64,000 nucleotides of DNA from Branchiostoma lanceolatum (taxonomy: Eukaryota; Chordata; Leptocardii; Amphioxiformes; Branchiostomatidae), in contig NC_089722.1 of the NCBI RefSeq assembly GCF_035083965.1, positions 26,620,642 to 26,684,641 on the forward strand, read 5' to 3'. Below are positions 44,831 to 58,000 of the stretch, piece after piece. Both the position numbers and the translations under genes were made by a program. How positions within the stretch are numbered: position 1 is the first letter of the stretch; each line of letters opens with the position of its first letter. The notes beneath the pieces were generated by a model, which saw nothing but the letters and a program-made list of their open reading frames with translations, searched no databases and was not told where the DNA came from.

Positions 44831-45712
44831 CTGATTCAAATTATCATTGATGATTTGAGCTCAGTATGTAATTTTTTTATAAGAACACAATGAGATTTCT
44901 TATACCTTGCCCATCTAAACTGAATCTTACTGATATTTGCCTTTTAACTGTTCTGTAAAGATAAGTTATTTTACAGTCTTTCATGAAATAGACAAGAACT
45001 TCTTATTGCCTTACCAATCACGTTTCTGTCCTTAAGTACTACTGTTAAAAAGTGAAATACAGAAGAGCCGTATATTTGAATACAAAATTAGTTTATTTGC
45101 ACAAAAACTAGTATAGTTGAAGATACGTATAGTATAGTAGACAATTTTTTCAACACTGCTAGAGAGAACAGTCTTCAAATATGGTTTTACATTTTCTGAT
45201 GGGGAACAACAAAACTCGAGGTTTCCTCCTTCCTGTGCATTTTGCATGTTTTGACCTCAAGAAGTACACATATATTACATGGGGGGACTAATACATACTA
45301 TGCAAAAACCATTTTAAAGACCAGTATCCAAAAAATCTTTAAGTTAGTACATGATCAAAATCATGAGAACAAAAACACATTTCAATGTAAAATATGATTA
45401 ACTTTAGATCACAAGTACATCACTGCCTTGGTATTGCAAATAAAATACAATGTATTATTTCCCATTCTGCAACAAGTTGAAATTCATGTTTCTTGTACCA
45501 TGCATCTAAACCTTTGCATACATACTGTAACAACTGATGAGGACTGCATCATGTACATGTATCTTTACCTGATAAAATAATGAGATCTCAAACAAAAGGT
45601 ACATACATTAATTTTGTTTTTCTTAGTCATCTTTCCACATAGCTCTCTTGGTCCTTATATGTAATGGACATTTTGTATAGACACCCTACCCTTATGGCAC
45701 TGATACTCAATT

Positions 45713-47205
45713 CTATAAAGCAACAAATGTTTGATAATTGACAAACATAATGGCAAAGTTGACCGCGTATGTTGCGATGCATACCACACATGTGTCGTTC
45801 AGAATGAAGTAGAGAACATACGCTAACCACAGACACCCTAGGCACGATAGTACGGATGTATAGAACAGGAGATGAACACACAGATATCCACCAACATGTC
45901 CTGCAGAGGGAGGATGGAAAGCAAAGTTAGAGACATTCTACTTTCTAGTTCAACATGTATTCAAGTCATGTTGTCCATTCTGTCTAATGTAGTACCTATA
46001 GTGGCACATAGGTCAGCAAGTTTCCTTGCTGTTTCAGTAGCAGGGTATTTTTTGTAGGGAGGAGTTGCTACTAGCTGAGCCCTTCCACTCTAAAGTGCTT
46101 GAGGCACCTCCTCGAACATGTCCTTCCGAAAGACAGTGCAGCCCCAACCGAGATGTCCTGACCCCGGAACTTGAACTGGGGTCTCCAAGTTCAACTTCAA
46201 CTTGATTTACCCCCAGATAACCCCGCGAGGGGCAAAGTAGGGAGGGGGGGGAGGTCCCAGGCTAAGGTGGGCAGGCCTCCAGCCTGGCGCGGTATGACTC
46301 AACGGTGGGAGCCGTAACAACCGCACCAGGCAGGGCGTTCCACTCGGGGATTGTGCGGGGGAAGTTACCAACTAATTAGAAACAGGAGCTTAACTGTAAG
46401 GCTGCTACCAGTTGAGCCATAGCTTAACTTGTACTTTTAATAGATTGCTTCACAATAGTCACTATTAAACCTCCCCACACTGATGGCTGGATGTCTGGCG
46501 AAGTATCATCAAGATTTAGTAAGGTCATCATCGTTGTACATTATGATTTTTAACTTACCGAGGACAAGTTGCAGCACGTAGAAGATGATTCCAAGTACGC
46601 TGTTGGGCTGAAGCAGGATGCTGTCCTCCCCCACAATGTATTGGAGTAGTCCAAACCCTTTGCCATAGCTGGAATGTGTTCAAAGAGAAATATAACTTAA
46701 TTTTGAATGTCCTTCCGTTATTTGTGCATGACATGTCATGTGTGAAGTCAAGCTTTAATGTTAGTTCATACATCAAATTCACAAGCTACCAATACCTCCC
46801 ATGCACCCAGTGTATAAACATAACCTACTACTTGTGGGCGGGGCCGTAAATTGCCGTTTTCGGGGTTAAATATGCCATAACCATATACTCAATCATACAT
46901 CTAAAAAAACGTCGCCTTCCTGTCCACTGAGACTACCACCCAAAATCTTCGAGCTCTATCATAGTCAAAGCAGTTTCCATGTGGTTCTGAATGTGTCTAT
47001 CGCCGCCCTCCCCCGTATGACTCCCGTATAATCAAACTTACTAAGAACTGAAGGCCTTGGTACAGCTCACACGGTCACTGAAGTCACAGAACGCCACGTA
47101 ACTCTTGTTCTTCTCCTTTTCTAACTCCACATGTAAAGCGTAGATAGACAGGATGATTCCTAAAACACACAGGCTAGCGTGGAGGGATACAAACTCGACG
47201 ATCAT
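45713..47205 (-). CDS. vkorc1: Vitamin K epoxide reductase complex subunit 1
   Basis: Three exons on the minus strand: 47205-47042, 46668-46559, 45900-45713, total 153 aa (human 163). Start chosen at the ATG in GACACCATGA, which puts TM1 ([19 protein letters not shown]) right after the start as in vertebrates; an upstream in-frame ATG at 47394 would add 63 unrelated residues. Loop cysteines C40 and C48 ([11 protein letters not shown]), the FGLL...[14 protein letters not shown] segment, and the redox CVVC motif in the last helices are all present. Function by family: ER-membrane reduction of vitamin K epoxide/quinone for gamma-carboxylation. Tail to tail with hdac6. The protein ends [10 protein letters not shown] without a basic ER signal. 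A candidate AATAAA (minus) lies at about 45092-45097. Confidence 0.93.
46060..46440 (-). mobile_element. tRNA-derived SINE interrupted by a truncated LINE tail
   Basis: On the minus strand: a box A-like TGGCTCAACTGGTAGCAGC near 46410-46428, a box B-like AGTTCAAGTTCC near 46170, then a core CTGTCTTTCGGAAGGACATG typical of metazoan SINEs. Between the boxes sits about 170 bp encoding [19 protein letters not shown], the C-terminal motif of a LINE ORF, ending in AAGTTG repeats (about 46195-46370). Nested insertion in vkorc1 intron 2; borders approximate. Confidence 0.6.
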
Positions 47206-47897
47206 GGTGTCGTTGAGCTTGAGTGTAACGGAGCTGAGAACTGAAGTCAGGAACGCTGAAATCTGGAAGCAACCCGGAAGTGCTAGCCGATTCCACTCGC
47301 CCACAGGGGTGTAATACATTCTTAGTAGAAAGTGAATTTGATCAGAAATGTGACGTAAGATATATTGAGTTGAGTTTTTCATAATGTATCTCATTCAATG
47401 TTTAAGGGCTGAAAGCTAGTAAACAGTATCATCAGATTTAAGATAAAAATTATACCAATGGTCCAGTGGCATAGTCTATGCCCATATACGGTGTTGTCTG
47501 CTAATTCTAACTCACGTACCGGTTTTGTAGCTTTGCGCTACCAATATATATTCTTTTGCTAGCAAAGGTAAAAGATTTTAGGAATATCCTTATTGCAGAT
47601 TGATAAATCAAAAGAAAGGCACGGCGACTTGTTTATAGCAGGGTTAGGTACCTAACTACGTACCTTTTGAATTATGTGAAAATCATAATATCATGACACC
47701 TAATAATAATGACCTATTTGATTGACAAATGATACAAATTATGGAGTGATACAAATCATGGGGAAAAATCGTGTGTCGATTGTGATGGATTTTTATTGAT
47801 CAGTTTATCTATCATTATCATATGCATCACCTGACACTACCATTCTATGGTCATTAATCAATGTGAATTAGTTATCATGTAGTCATTGCCTTGTCAC
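47206..47897. other. upstream region of vkorc1
   Basis: Includes the presumed 5' UTR/promoter of vkorc1 (minus); no clear TATA box or other gene. Confidence 0.4.
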
Positions 47898-48377
47898 TAG
47901 GGGTGGGTACCGGTACAGAAAATTCAGGTACGGTCCAGGTCCAGGTCCAGAGGGTCAGGTCCAGGTCCGGACACCGTACTTTGGAGAGTGATTTACTTTA
48001 TTGCAAGTATATGCGTGTGTCGGACAATAACGCCATGTCTGGAACGATATAATTTTTTAGGTTCGCACTGTCTTATAATTAACTATACTCGCCTCGCCCT
48101 GTGTTGACTCATCCTTTGAGTGTTTCTAGATATATTTCACAGCTAACATCTTCGAAAAAGAGCAACCACGACTCGTTAAATCTGCTGTTTTGTATTTTCT
48201 TAGACCAGTAACATTATTATATTTTATTATGTGACCGCCTGCTGGTAGTCTTGTATTGTGAATTTTCCAATCGGTCCAAAGTCTGGTCCACTGATTTTTT
48301 CCGGACCGGTTTATTTTGACCGGTCCACACAAAAATACCGGTTTTGTACCGGTACACGGTACCGGTACCCACCCCTA
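47898..48377. mobile_element. 480-bp hAT-type MITE with 8-bp TSD
   Basis: Terminal inverted repeats TAGGGGTGGGTACCGGTAC, perfect over 19 bp, flanked by the 8-bp direct repeat CTTGTCAC (47890-47897, 48378-48385). The TSD length and TAGGGGTG termini fit hAT. The interior has GGTCCAGGTCCAG repeats near the left end. A shorter copy lies at 61404-61515. Confidence 0.88.
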
Positions 48378-49011
48378 CTTGTCACTATGAAAGAATGCAC
48401 ATATCTGCGAATGGCCATTAGCTGTTTGCACATGCCAATGTTAACCTTTATTCAAACGCAAAGTTTGGAAGCATATCTGATATAGATCTAGAACTCCACA
48501 AAACCATTTATTCCATAAGTTGCGTTTCCAATACACTCGAGCTTTATATCACATTCGATATATTCTCGGCGTAACATACTTTCAATCAATCAATCAATCA
48601 ATTCTACAGAAACACTAATGAACACAAACCAGTGCATTCCTATTTCTTCACCTTTTTTTCCTCTTTATTTTTGAAATAAAAAACACTGACGATTACATGG
48701 CGAATCAAACAGGTCTGAAATTCAGAATTTATGAACATATTCTTCAAAGTTATCGATATTTTCCATTCAGGGAACAAGTTAGTCATTGATTATGATTGCG
48801 AGCAAACATGTGTCCATATGGTTTCGGCAAAATGCGTTCTCTATCTCTAATGACTGGCTTTTGCGTGTTCCATGAATGCCATAAATTCTATCCTCTTATG
48901 CTCTTGTATATATATAGTTTCTCATATTCCTGATAATGATTTTCCTACGATTTGACGGAAAACACAAGTATCTGACTTCATGAAAACTCAGACCGAGAGC
49001 TCGGAGCAGAT

Positions 49012-52000
49012 CTAGCACGAGAAGACCTCGTTCGAGCCGTCCCATTTGCAGGGTTTGTCCTCCTGGTCTCGCTGAAGCACGTCCTCGTCATCAAACTTCT
49101 TCTGGGAACGAGAGCAGATGACGACGTCGTCCTCTCCAACTTTGCAGCGCACCTGGTGGAAAGACAAAGCACAGCAGCGTCAGCTCAGAGGCTTGGGACA
49201 GTACTAGTGCCATAGTACAATTCTGTCACCAAATATAGCACAGATCTTATGTCTTTCTTTTCACAACCACCTTTACCATGCCCCGGTGCATGTTTTAAAC
49301 ATCCCAGCCCAGTCCATCCTTCCTAGTCAGTCAGATAAAAGTACAAAGCCACATTAGCTTTAGATAGTCATAAAATGTCTAGCACCTTCTCCTCATAAAC
49401 TTTGATGGGGAATGGCTCTTCCACGTCTGTCTCCCCCTCTGGTCTTTCCTCTGCTCCCTCCACCCATGTGATCTCGGCATCTTGTCCCTCGGGCTCCCCG
49501 GCCTCGGGATGAACCTCGGGTTCCCCGGCCTCGGAATGCGTCTGGCGCTCTCGGCAGTGGTAGTCCAACATTAGGCCGCTGTCGTCACAGTTGAGGGAAT
49601 CTTCGGTCACCGGATCGTTGGAGTCGGGGCAGAAAACGGCGATCTAGAGGGAAGAGACCCAAAAGAATAACTGAATTTTGAATAAAATTACGAGACATAA
49701 GTATGGATCTAGTACTAGAAACTGGGTTAGCTAGTAACGGTATCAATGGTAATTATAAACGTAGCGAAAAATAAGTACGGAAACTTATCAGTTAAAACTC
49801 CGTTCGCACTGTATCAACTTTTATATGTCTTAAAAAGCTTGTTGATTTAATGTCTTGCCTTATTTTTTATGCTCATATATTTGTGAGCCAAACACGAGGG
49901 CTGGGTATACGTGAGCTCGAGTAGACTGAATCGTGAATATTAAGTCGCCTTCATATATTGCAACTTCAATGATATTTTCTTGCAAGTAGGTTTACTTCGC
50001 AGATTTTCCTTATCAAACGTTCATGTCTCTAGTATCTCCCTAAAGGTTCCATACAAGCTAAGTGGGCCAAGAAAACACCATCTCTCGCCTGGGGTCAAAT
50101 CACTGCAAACGTAAACAGAGGATACAAAGCCTCGGTTCTGGCCAAAGTACAACGTCCAACCTGTATTTCATAAGCTTTAGATGACCCTAGTCACGCCGCA
50201 CTCACACTGTACTTTGGCCAGCGACGAAACTGTAGTCTATTTACATGACCTGGATACCACCTCATCAACCAATCACTCTACACTAGTATGCATGACCAGC
50301 TAAAAACAACTTAACATTGGTTCACAATTACAGACATCTAAACTTTAAACAAGTCAATATGGGGGAAAAGTCAAATGAATCTCCAAAACAATAAGACTAC
50401 TAGACAACACGTATGGCAGCTGCTCTTTTAGGGTCCGTTATATATGTATGCACACGTCCATACATTATATAGGGGTAGATAAGATACTTCATTTGCATGA
50501 TTTGTCACGATACGAACAAACATAAACTGCGAATCAGCAGATATAGACAACGCCCACTTGGAAACGGGTAGCCCTCATAGAGTCTGACACACTTAAGGAT
50601 AAAACGCAGTCATGGCCTTTCTGTCTCTTCAGCTGCTCGTAGTTCTGGTACTTTTTGGTTGTGGTATCTGTAGAAGTGGTGCCTCGGATGGTCCGGTCGC
50701 CCAGACGTCGCACGGCCCTGTCAGGGGAATCTATGTCGAGGAGGGAAAAATCTTTTACGGTATACCGTTTGCAGATCCTCCAACAGGAAACCTAAGGTGG
50801 CGCCCACCACAGCCTTCTAAGCCATGGGCGCCTGACATCTACAATGCCACCAAACGGAGCCCTATCTGCATCCAGGCTACCTGCGGTCCCAACGACCCGG
50901 ATAACATTGCACAATGCCCTCCGGTCGCGGAGAGGGTGAGAAGTGAGGACTGTCTTTACCTGAACGTCTTTGTGCCGAACACTGCCAGCCCCAAGTCAAA
51001 GAAACCGGTCATCATCTACATCCATGGAGGCAATTTCTTTGAATACTCTGCTATGGGTATCTTGTATGACAGCAGATTCTTTGCTAACAAAACTGACACT
51101 GTTGTTGTGGCAGCCAACTACAGACTGAGCTCTCTGGGCTTCCTCAGGGCAGGGACTGGGAAAGACGCCGCTATGGGCAACTACGGCCTCCTCGATCAAG
51201 TAGCAGCACTTCAGTGGGTACAGGACAACATCGGAGCCTTTGGTGGAGACAAGAACCAAGTCACACTGTTCGGGGAAAGTGCAGGAGCGTACTCCGTGCT
51301 ATTCCACCTGGTCAACGAAGGAAGCGAGAGGCTGTTCCACAAAGCCATCGTGTCCAGCGCACCCACAGGCCTTTACTTCAGAAGTCAGCTGGAAGGCATC
51401 ATCTTTGGTAACGACTTTGCTGCAATCCTGAACTGTTCAGTCGGAGACATGGAGTGCCTGCGAGAAGCGGACGCCTCCAGAATCTCTAACGCCCAGCAAG
51501 CAGTTCAAAATACGATCGTCAATCCGCTTCACTTAACTGAAATAGCCGAACCCTGGGGACCTATCATAGATGGTGACATGATCACTAGACAAATGGTGCA
51601 AAGCTTCTCGACTGGAAACTTTCAGAAAAAGCCTCTCATTATCGGAACAAATACAGAAGAAGCCGTTCTGTTCATAGGCGAAGGTTTGTCATCACCTTTG
51701 TCAACAAGTAAATATCAGGAAGCAATGCTTGCCATCTTTAAGACGTCAGCCTTCTCAGTTCTTAGGATGTACCCACCCTCCAATACAGGCGACGAACGTC
51801 CGACCCTGTCAACACTGGCCACCCATTTCATCTTCTCCTGCCCGACACGTAATATCCTCAAAAGCGCTCTCAAGAACGGACATTCGAGCACATGGCTGTA
51901 TGTCTTCGCTCATCCCGTATCAAACGGTTATATTTGGGGACAGTTCCCGTACTGTAACGGCAAAGTCTGCCATGGCACTGAGCTACCCTTCGAGTTCCAG

Positions 52001-55000
52001 TCCATTTCACTAGCGCCTGCGGCAAGTCAGTTCAAGTTCACCCCCGAAGAGCAGGTCCTAGCTGACTCCATGGCATACTACTACGGCAACTTTGCTCACA
52101 CCGGCAACCCCAACACCCCTGGCACTCAACAGACCAGCCTTCCTGCTGACCAAGTCCTGGCCTGGCCTTCCTTTGGATCTGCCCAGAACTACACCAACCT
52201 GGTCTTTGATGTTCCGAAGAACAGCGTTGGTCAAGGCTACCTTCGAGATAAGTGCGACTTTTGGGATGAGGAGAACCTCTACCCTTAGTTTCTTCCAGCT
52301 ACGCACAGCAAAAATGTAACTAGGAACATTACTTGTAAAAACATGCCTGAATGAATTATCACCAATTTGCCTCTTTTTTCGAAATAGCCTTGAAAGACTT
52401 GACAAGGACAATATTTTGAGTTATACCTGCAAGTTGACATTTTCCGCTTATATGATACACTGCAATCCATTGTCAAAACATAAAAGAGACATTTCACATT
52501 TCCGAGGGCGCATGTGAAGTCGCACTTCATTGTGGCCTATGGTCAAAGTTTTTGTACAAACCATTCTTAGCTTTGTCTTGTTTGTCCACAAGCCAGGGCC
52601 TAAACCCACAATGTGGAGTTGACAGCCACTTTTGCGTAGCTCTTGCTGTGGTATTACAATTATTAGCTATTGTTTACAACTGAAATCCCGGTATTCAAAT
52701 CAAATTACAATACAATACAATACAATACAATACAATACAATACAATACAAGGCAAAATAAATATCCAAGATGACAGGCTGGTCTCTCAGTGTTTGTACGG
52801 TATTTTGTCAATAAGCTTGTTGAAAAGATTTCATCTATGCATATACCTCTCGTACCCTAAGTCTAGCGACCGGTGTCACAGCCCCCCTCACCGGGACAAA
52901 ATAACTAGCAATTAACCAAAGAACTAACACTAGTAAATGAATAACAGTAACAGCTAACAATCAACACTGATAAGCGATGAACCAAATAGATGACGATAAG
53001 ACCAGCGATGTTTTAAAAGTTTTGGAATGAAAGAACCGCTACTAGTTGCATAACAACGTCCATGCAGAATTATCAAACAGCGAAATAAATCAAATAAAAC
53101 TTGAACAGAGAAATTTGCGATCATTATACATTATTTCAACTGTGTTTAAATGGTGTATCGTGTCTACGTACATGTATACTATTCGCAAATTAAAAGACGT
53201 CTCCTCTTATGTATTGAATTGATAATGTGACGCGATTGTTAATGAATGTGAATATGTTTTAATGTTGTCTATCATAGATTTTAGCTTATTTGTAAACTTT
53301 TGATATTGAATTAGCTTACCGAGATTTAGTCAGAACATCATAATTCAGACTCAGTATGTCTGTTCAATGAAGATTGAATTGAATTATATGTGACTGCTGG
53401 ACGATGAGAAACCCAAGTGTGGGCATGCACCAATGACTGACCTGTAGTGGCCGGAACAAGCAGTCCACGCGGCGGTCGAACACCTTGACCAGGTCGAACC
53501 CCGTGGGCTGGACAGGTGCCCCGGGGCAGGTGCGCACTCCCTCCTCCACCGTGCAGTTCCCGGCCACCTGCGTGGTCTCCTCCCTGTCGTCTTGCTTACG
53601 GAAGGTTGTACAGTTGTAGGTGTCAGCCTGCCATATACACTTCGTGGACTGGACCTGCCACGAGAAGTCGCCTTATTAACGTACACTAACATAAATTCCA
53701 CCAGGGTACATAATTCCGCCACCTGAAAAGATACGTCCGAACAGCTAGATCTCCAACGCAACGTCCGCCAGTATAATGCACTACTGTATATCTAAAGTGT
53801 GCATACCTGGGGGTGCTGCACCGAGAAATCTCTCAAACCCACTGTTTTTCAAAGCGGCGGATTTATGTAACCCGCTGGATTAATGTTAATGGAGGCTATA
53901 TGTCATGGCTGTCAACTAGGAAAGCTTTTACTTAAGTTCCTTTACCTAAATAATGAAGCTATCGATGTACCGCAGACTTTGACCCCTAGAGACAAACAGC
54001 CATGTTCTAGCAGATGTCGGGGTGAAATTCCTAACGTTTTCGTACAGGCCGGCTTTTCAGGCGGTCCACTGTTACCCCACCCCATATCTGCTTGGAGATA
54101 CGCCATATCCAGCTAGGAATGATGGTTCTTGCACAGCCCATTCAGTACAACATACATAACTTTGTGATGACAGTTTTTACTCCAGTAAATAATGCTTGCC
54201 CATACTTACAGTGACGGTGGAGGTAGTATTGCCGGTACAGTTTGGTCTCATGTTGTCCCAGTCATAACTACAGCCGAACGATCCAGCGCTTGTGTGGACA
54301 AAAACACTCGCACCATCCAAGAAATCTGCGGTCAATGGGGGAAAAGTACCCTTAACGATTTATTGCAATTGATAAATGTTCTATTTTACCTGAAACAATT
54401 TAGATGCTTTCCGGGTCTATACTTTTTGATTTTGTACTTTATATTATTCTTTTCATACAATTCTGTTGTCTAAGAGTTAAAATGTAGATATTCGTAATAC
54501 TGCTTTTACTACTGTACACAGGTCAGTCTTTCTGGTGTATTTTTTTACCATATCGTCTTATAGATTACTAGAAACTAGTATAGTTCTAACAAAATATTGA
54601 TTTTCGTTGTTGAGATGTTACTTACCGTCCGTGGAATTGCGGTCCAAAGTTGGGAAACCGCCGAGTCCGGAGAGCATCTCACTCCACGTCTGGGTGAAGA
54701 GAGCTGCGAGACGACATTAATAGAAATAATCAGACAAACATACAGCCTTGCAAGATATCTATTTAGAGATACCCATGGCCAGAGCATATACTTATATCAC
54801 AAAAATGAATACACAGTTCAAACTTGGAGTACTCCATAAAAAACAGTCATACTAGCCTGGGTAACATCCTCCGAAGTTAGCACTGGCTCTCCGTGTTAAG
54901 CAAGCAAAAAGGGAAAGCCAGCGGTAACTACGGAGGATGGTACCCAGGCTACATCAATACATAGTTAAAGAAGTTTATTGCAAGTTCATGCCCGTGGGCT

Positions 55001-58000
55001 AATTGCAAATACATGATAAAAACATAGGAAAAACATACATGCGTCAGTAAACTGTGTCTGACTTTGCTGTAACAATAGGTTATTGATACTTTTAGTACCA
55101 TTAGTCAAACTAGGTTATTGATACTTTTAGTACCATTAGTCAAACTTTTTGATCTATTCCTGTCTGCAGGATACTTTCCCCAGGAATGGTGCAAGAGCCA
55201 CATTGTTGCACTACACAAAGGTGGTGCAAAAGATGACGCAAATAACTACAGGGGAATTTCGGTGACAAGCGGCTTAGCCAAGCTATTCACCTCTGTTATA
55301 AATACAAGACTTACAACATATTTAGATGAATACAAACTAATCTCTCCTAACCAGGCAGGTTTTCGGAAAAACTTTGGTACAAACGACAACCTATTTGTTA
55401 ACACTGTTGGTTGAAAAGAAATGGTTGCGTCCGGGAAATTGTGAAAACCGTGGGGGAGGTAGGGCGGTATGTATTTTACCCCATCTCCTTTAATTGTTGT
55501 TACCATATCCCATGCAATAAATCATTTTTGACACGCTTACGTGCACACTTCCATTTGAAAAAAGGGAAAAAAGCATTAGGAACACCCCTATGTGAAATCT
55601 TGCAATAGAACATTCCATTTTGACCGTGATAAGAATACATGTACCAATGCCACCGAACTAGACTGTGTCAAAGTCCAACTATTTGTATTCCGAACCCCGT
55701 ACCAACATGTCGGACTTCGAAGCTAGATCGCAAGAATTAACAAGAGGACGATTCGCCGAAGACTTTATATTTTTAGCTGAGATGAAAGATTTTGTTCTCT
55801 CGCAAGTGAACTCCGCTGGCGCTGAAGAATTACCAGAAATAACTGATGCCATGAAAGGCACGTTTTACGAGTTGAGCGACGGGAGAAAAATACAGTGTTT
55901 TTTTCCTAACGGGAAACGCAGACTTCAGGAATGTTCGTCGAAAGGTAAGTTTGTTTTGGCGCATAGGAGAGGTGTTTGTTTAAATGCAAGTCAGAGGTGT
56001 AACTTTTATATCATACATACAAAAGAAAACAAAAAATTATGTATCTTGAGACTTCGGATTCGCGGAGTAGCTTGTATGACCTTCCAATGAACTTTGTCCG
56101 ATTACGCGGTCGAAGGCATGCAGTTCATGCGTAAGAATCTGCACTTCTGCAATGGATCACCTATACTAGTATACGTACTGTATATATATATACTGCACTG
56201 CAGCCTCGCGTTTACGCAAGTCTCCCGATATGAATAAATTATGCATAATCAAGAGATTTTAAAAGGCCATAGTCCATAAATGAATTCATTTTTTTTTTTT
56301 TAGATTTCCCACTCTTTGCTACATCACCTGCATATACTGTTCTCTTCTGACCAAACGACATTGTAGATAGACAACAAGAAATGTTTCTTAATCTTCAATC
56401 TAGAATGGTTATTTGTGGGATTCTTGGGAAGAAAACTGCCATATGAAGACATCCCCACTGAAGTGGAATCTCTGGTGTGGGAGAAAAACACCGGACTGAT
56501 CGCACAGCTACAGACACACCGGGACATCCTGGCCTACTGCTCGGCGGAGAGAGAGGCGGGCGGGGATTGGGGGAACATTATCTTCATGGCCAGCCAGGGG
56601 GCGCTGCTGCACTGGCGACAGTTAGAACTGCACGGTGACACTGTCAGGTTGGTGGATCATGTATCATTTGGGGGATTTGAAACTTCTGATCAATTCCTCA
56701 AATGTTAATGTTTTTGTTCTTTTTCAAAAATATATCCTAACCTTGCCTGTAATTGTCACAGTTATTCAATTATTTCGCATTGTCACAAATCTTGTCCCCG
56801 TGCCGCAAGCGGTAACACAACCCCGCTGCTTCGCCATCTGGATCAAATTCCGTTCGATCCTCGGGGTCGATTCGAGCTCGGACATGTTGTAAGGGATTGC
56901 ATACGTCATTTCGGATGGTGACGTAAAGCCGGCGGCCCCGTGTATGATGGAGCTTTAGGCATTAGCCTCAAGCGTCAAACATCTGCACGTAAAAGAACCC
57001 AACACGTGCACACTTTAATATCGAGAAGAGTAGGGGTGACCCGGTGTGCTTGGCCAAACTGTTGAACGCGAGCCGTAGCGAAGCCGCATTGCACTACCAC
57101 TAGCTACTTGGAAAAGCATCATGCTTCACCTCAAATGAGGATGCATTGAAACGAGAAAAAAAATCTTTAATACTGAGGGAGACATTTTTTCCTTCTTTTT
57201 TTGTTGTTGTTGAAAGCTAACCATTTTCTTCACACCATCTCCAGGGATCTGTCTCCCCGGTATTACAGAGACATACGGATCCACTGCGGTCTACTGCGGC
57301 ACGGGGAGCGGGGTGACTGTTTCCTGCATCAACGGACGATCTTTCTCGACTACGGGGACTTCTCAACCACCGGTAAAATCAACAGGATCGAAAAATACTG
57401 GGAAACGGACACGACTGAACCAGAACAGCCAGAGAACGCGTAGAGATTACCTTGACAGAATGAAAATTTTCTAATTCGGATACATAATAGGTCAAAAAGG
57501 CGATTCACGTTCAGCTTTTAGATCTAGCTATAGACACCCGTCTACGTAAAATTTAAATGTAGAAAACCACATTGTAACGACTTTGATGAAATAAAATGCA
57601 AATCTATGCACAAAGCACATTGTGACGACTCTCGACAGTAACACTCAAAAATTATGACCATCATATGAGATTCCAAAAACAGAGGTTCTGCTGCAGTACC
57701 ATAGAAAGCTACCAGGAGCCCAATGATTAACAAAAATCTGTCCTTCGTTTTGTCAACACATGTCGAATTTAATAACTATCCACTGATAACTTTAGTTTTG
57801 CTGTTCACAAACACGCACACACATACACATACAAAAAACACAAACAAACACGTACGGAGACATATCGTTAACCTTTTTGGCGAAGGTATCACCTATAAAA
57901 ACGGAATGAAGTACTACAACAGGCCGCACATAAAAATTCATCCTTGCAACTGTACGTTGGCTGCTCTGAAAGTCGTAAAAAATTCTCAACACTCACCAGA

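Noticed and set aside
47206-47394. Upstream in-frame ATG extending VKORC1 by 63 residues
   Set aside because: The extension has no family counterpart and would bury TM1; the ATG at 47205 has better context and matches vertebrate length.
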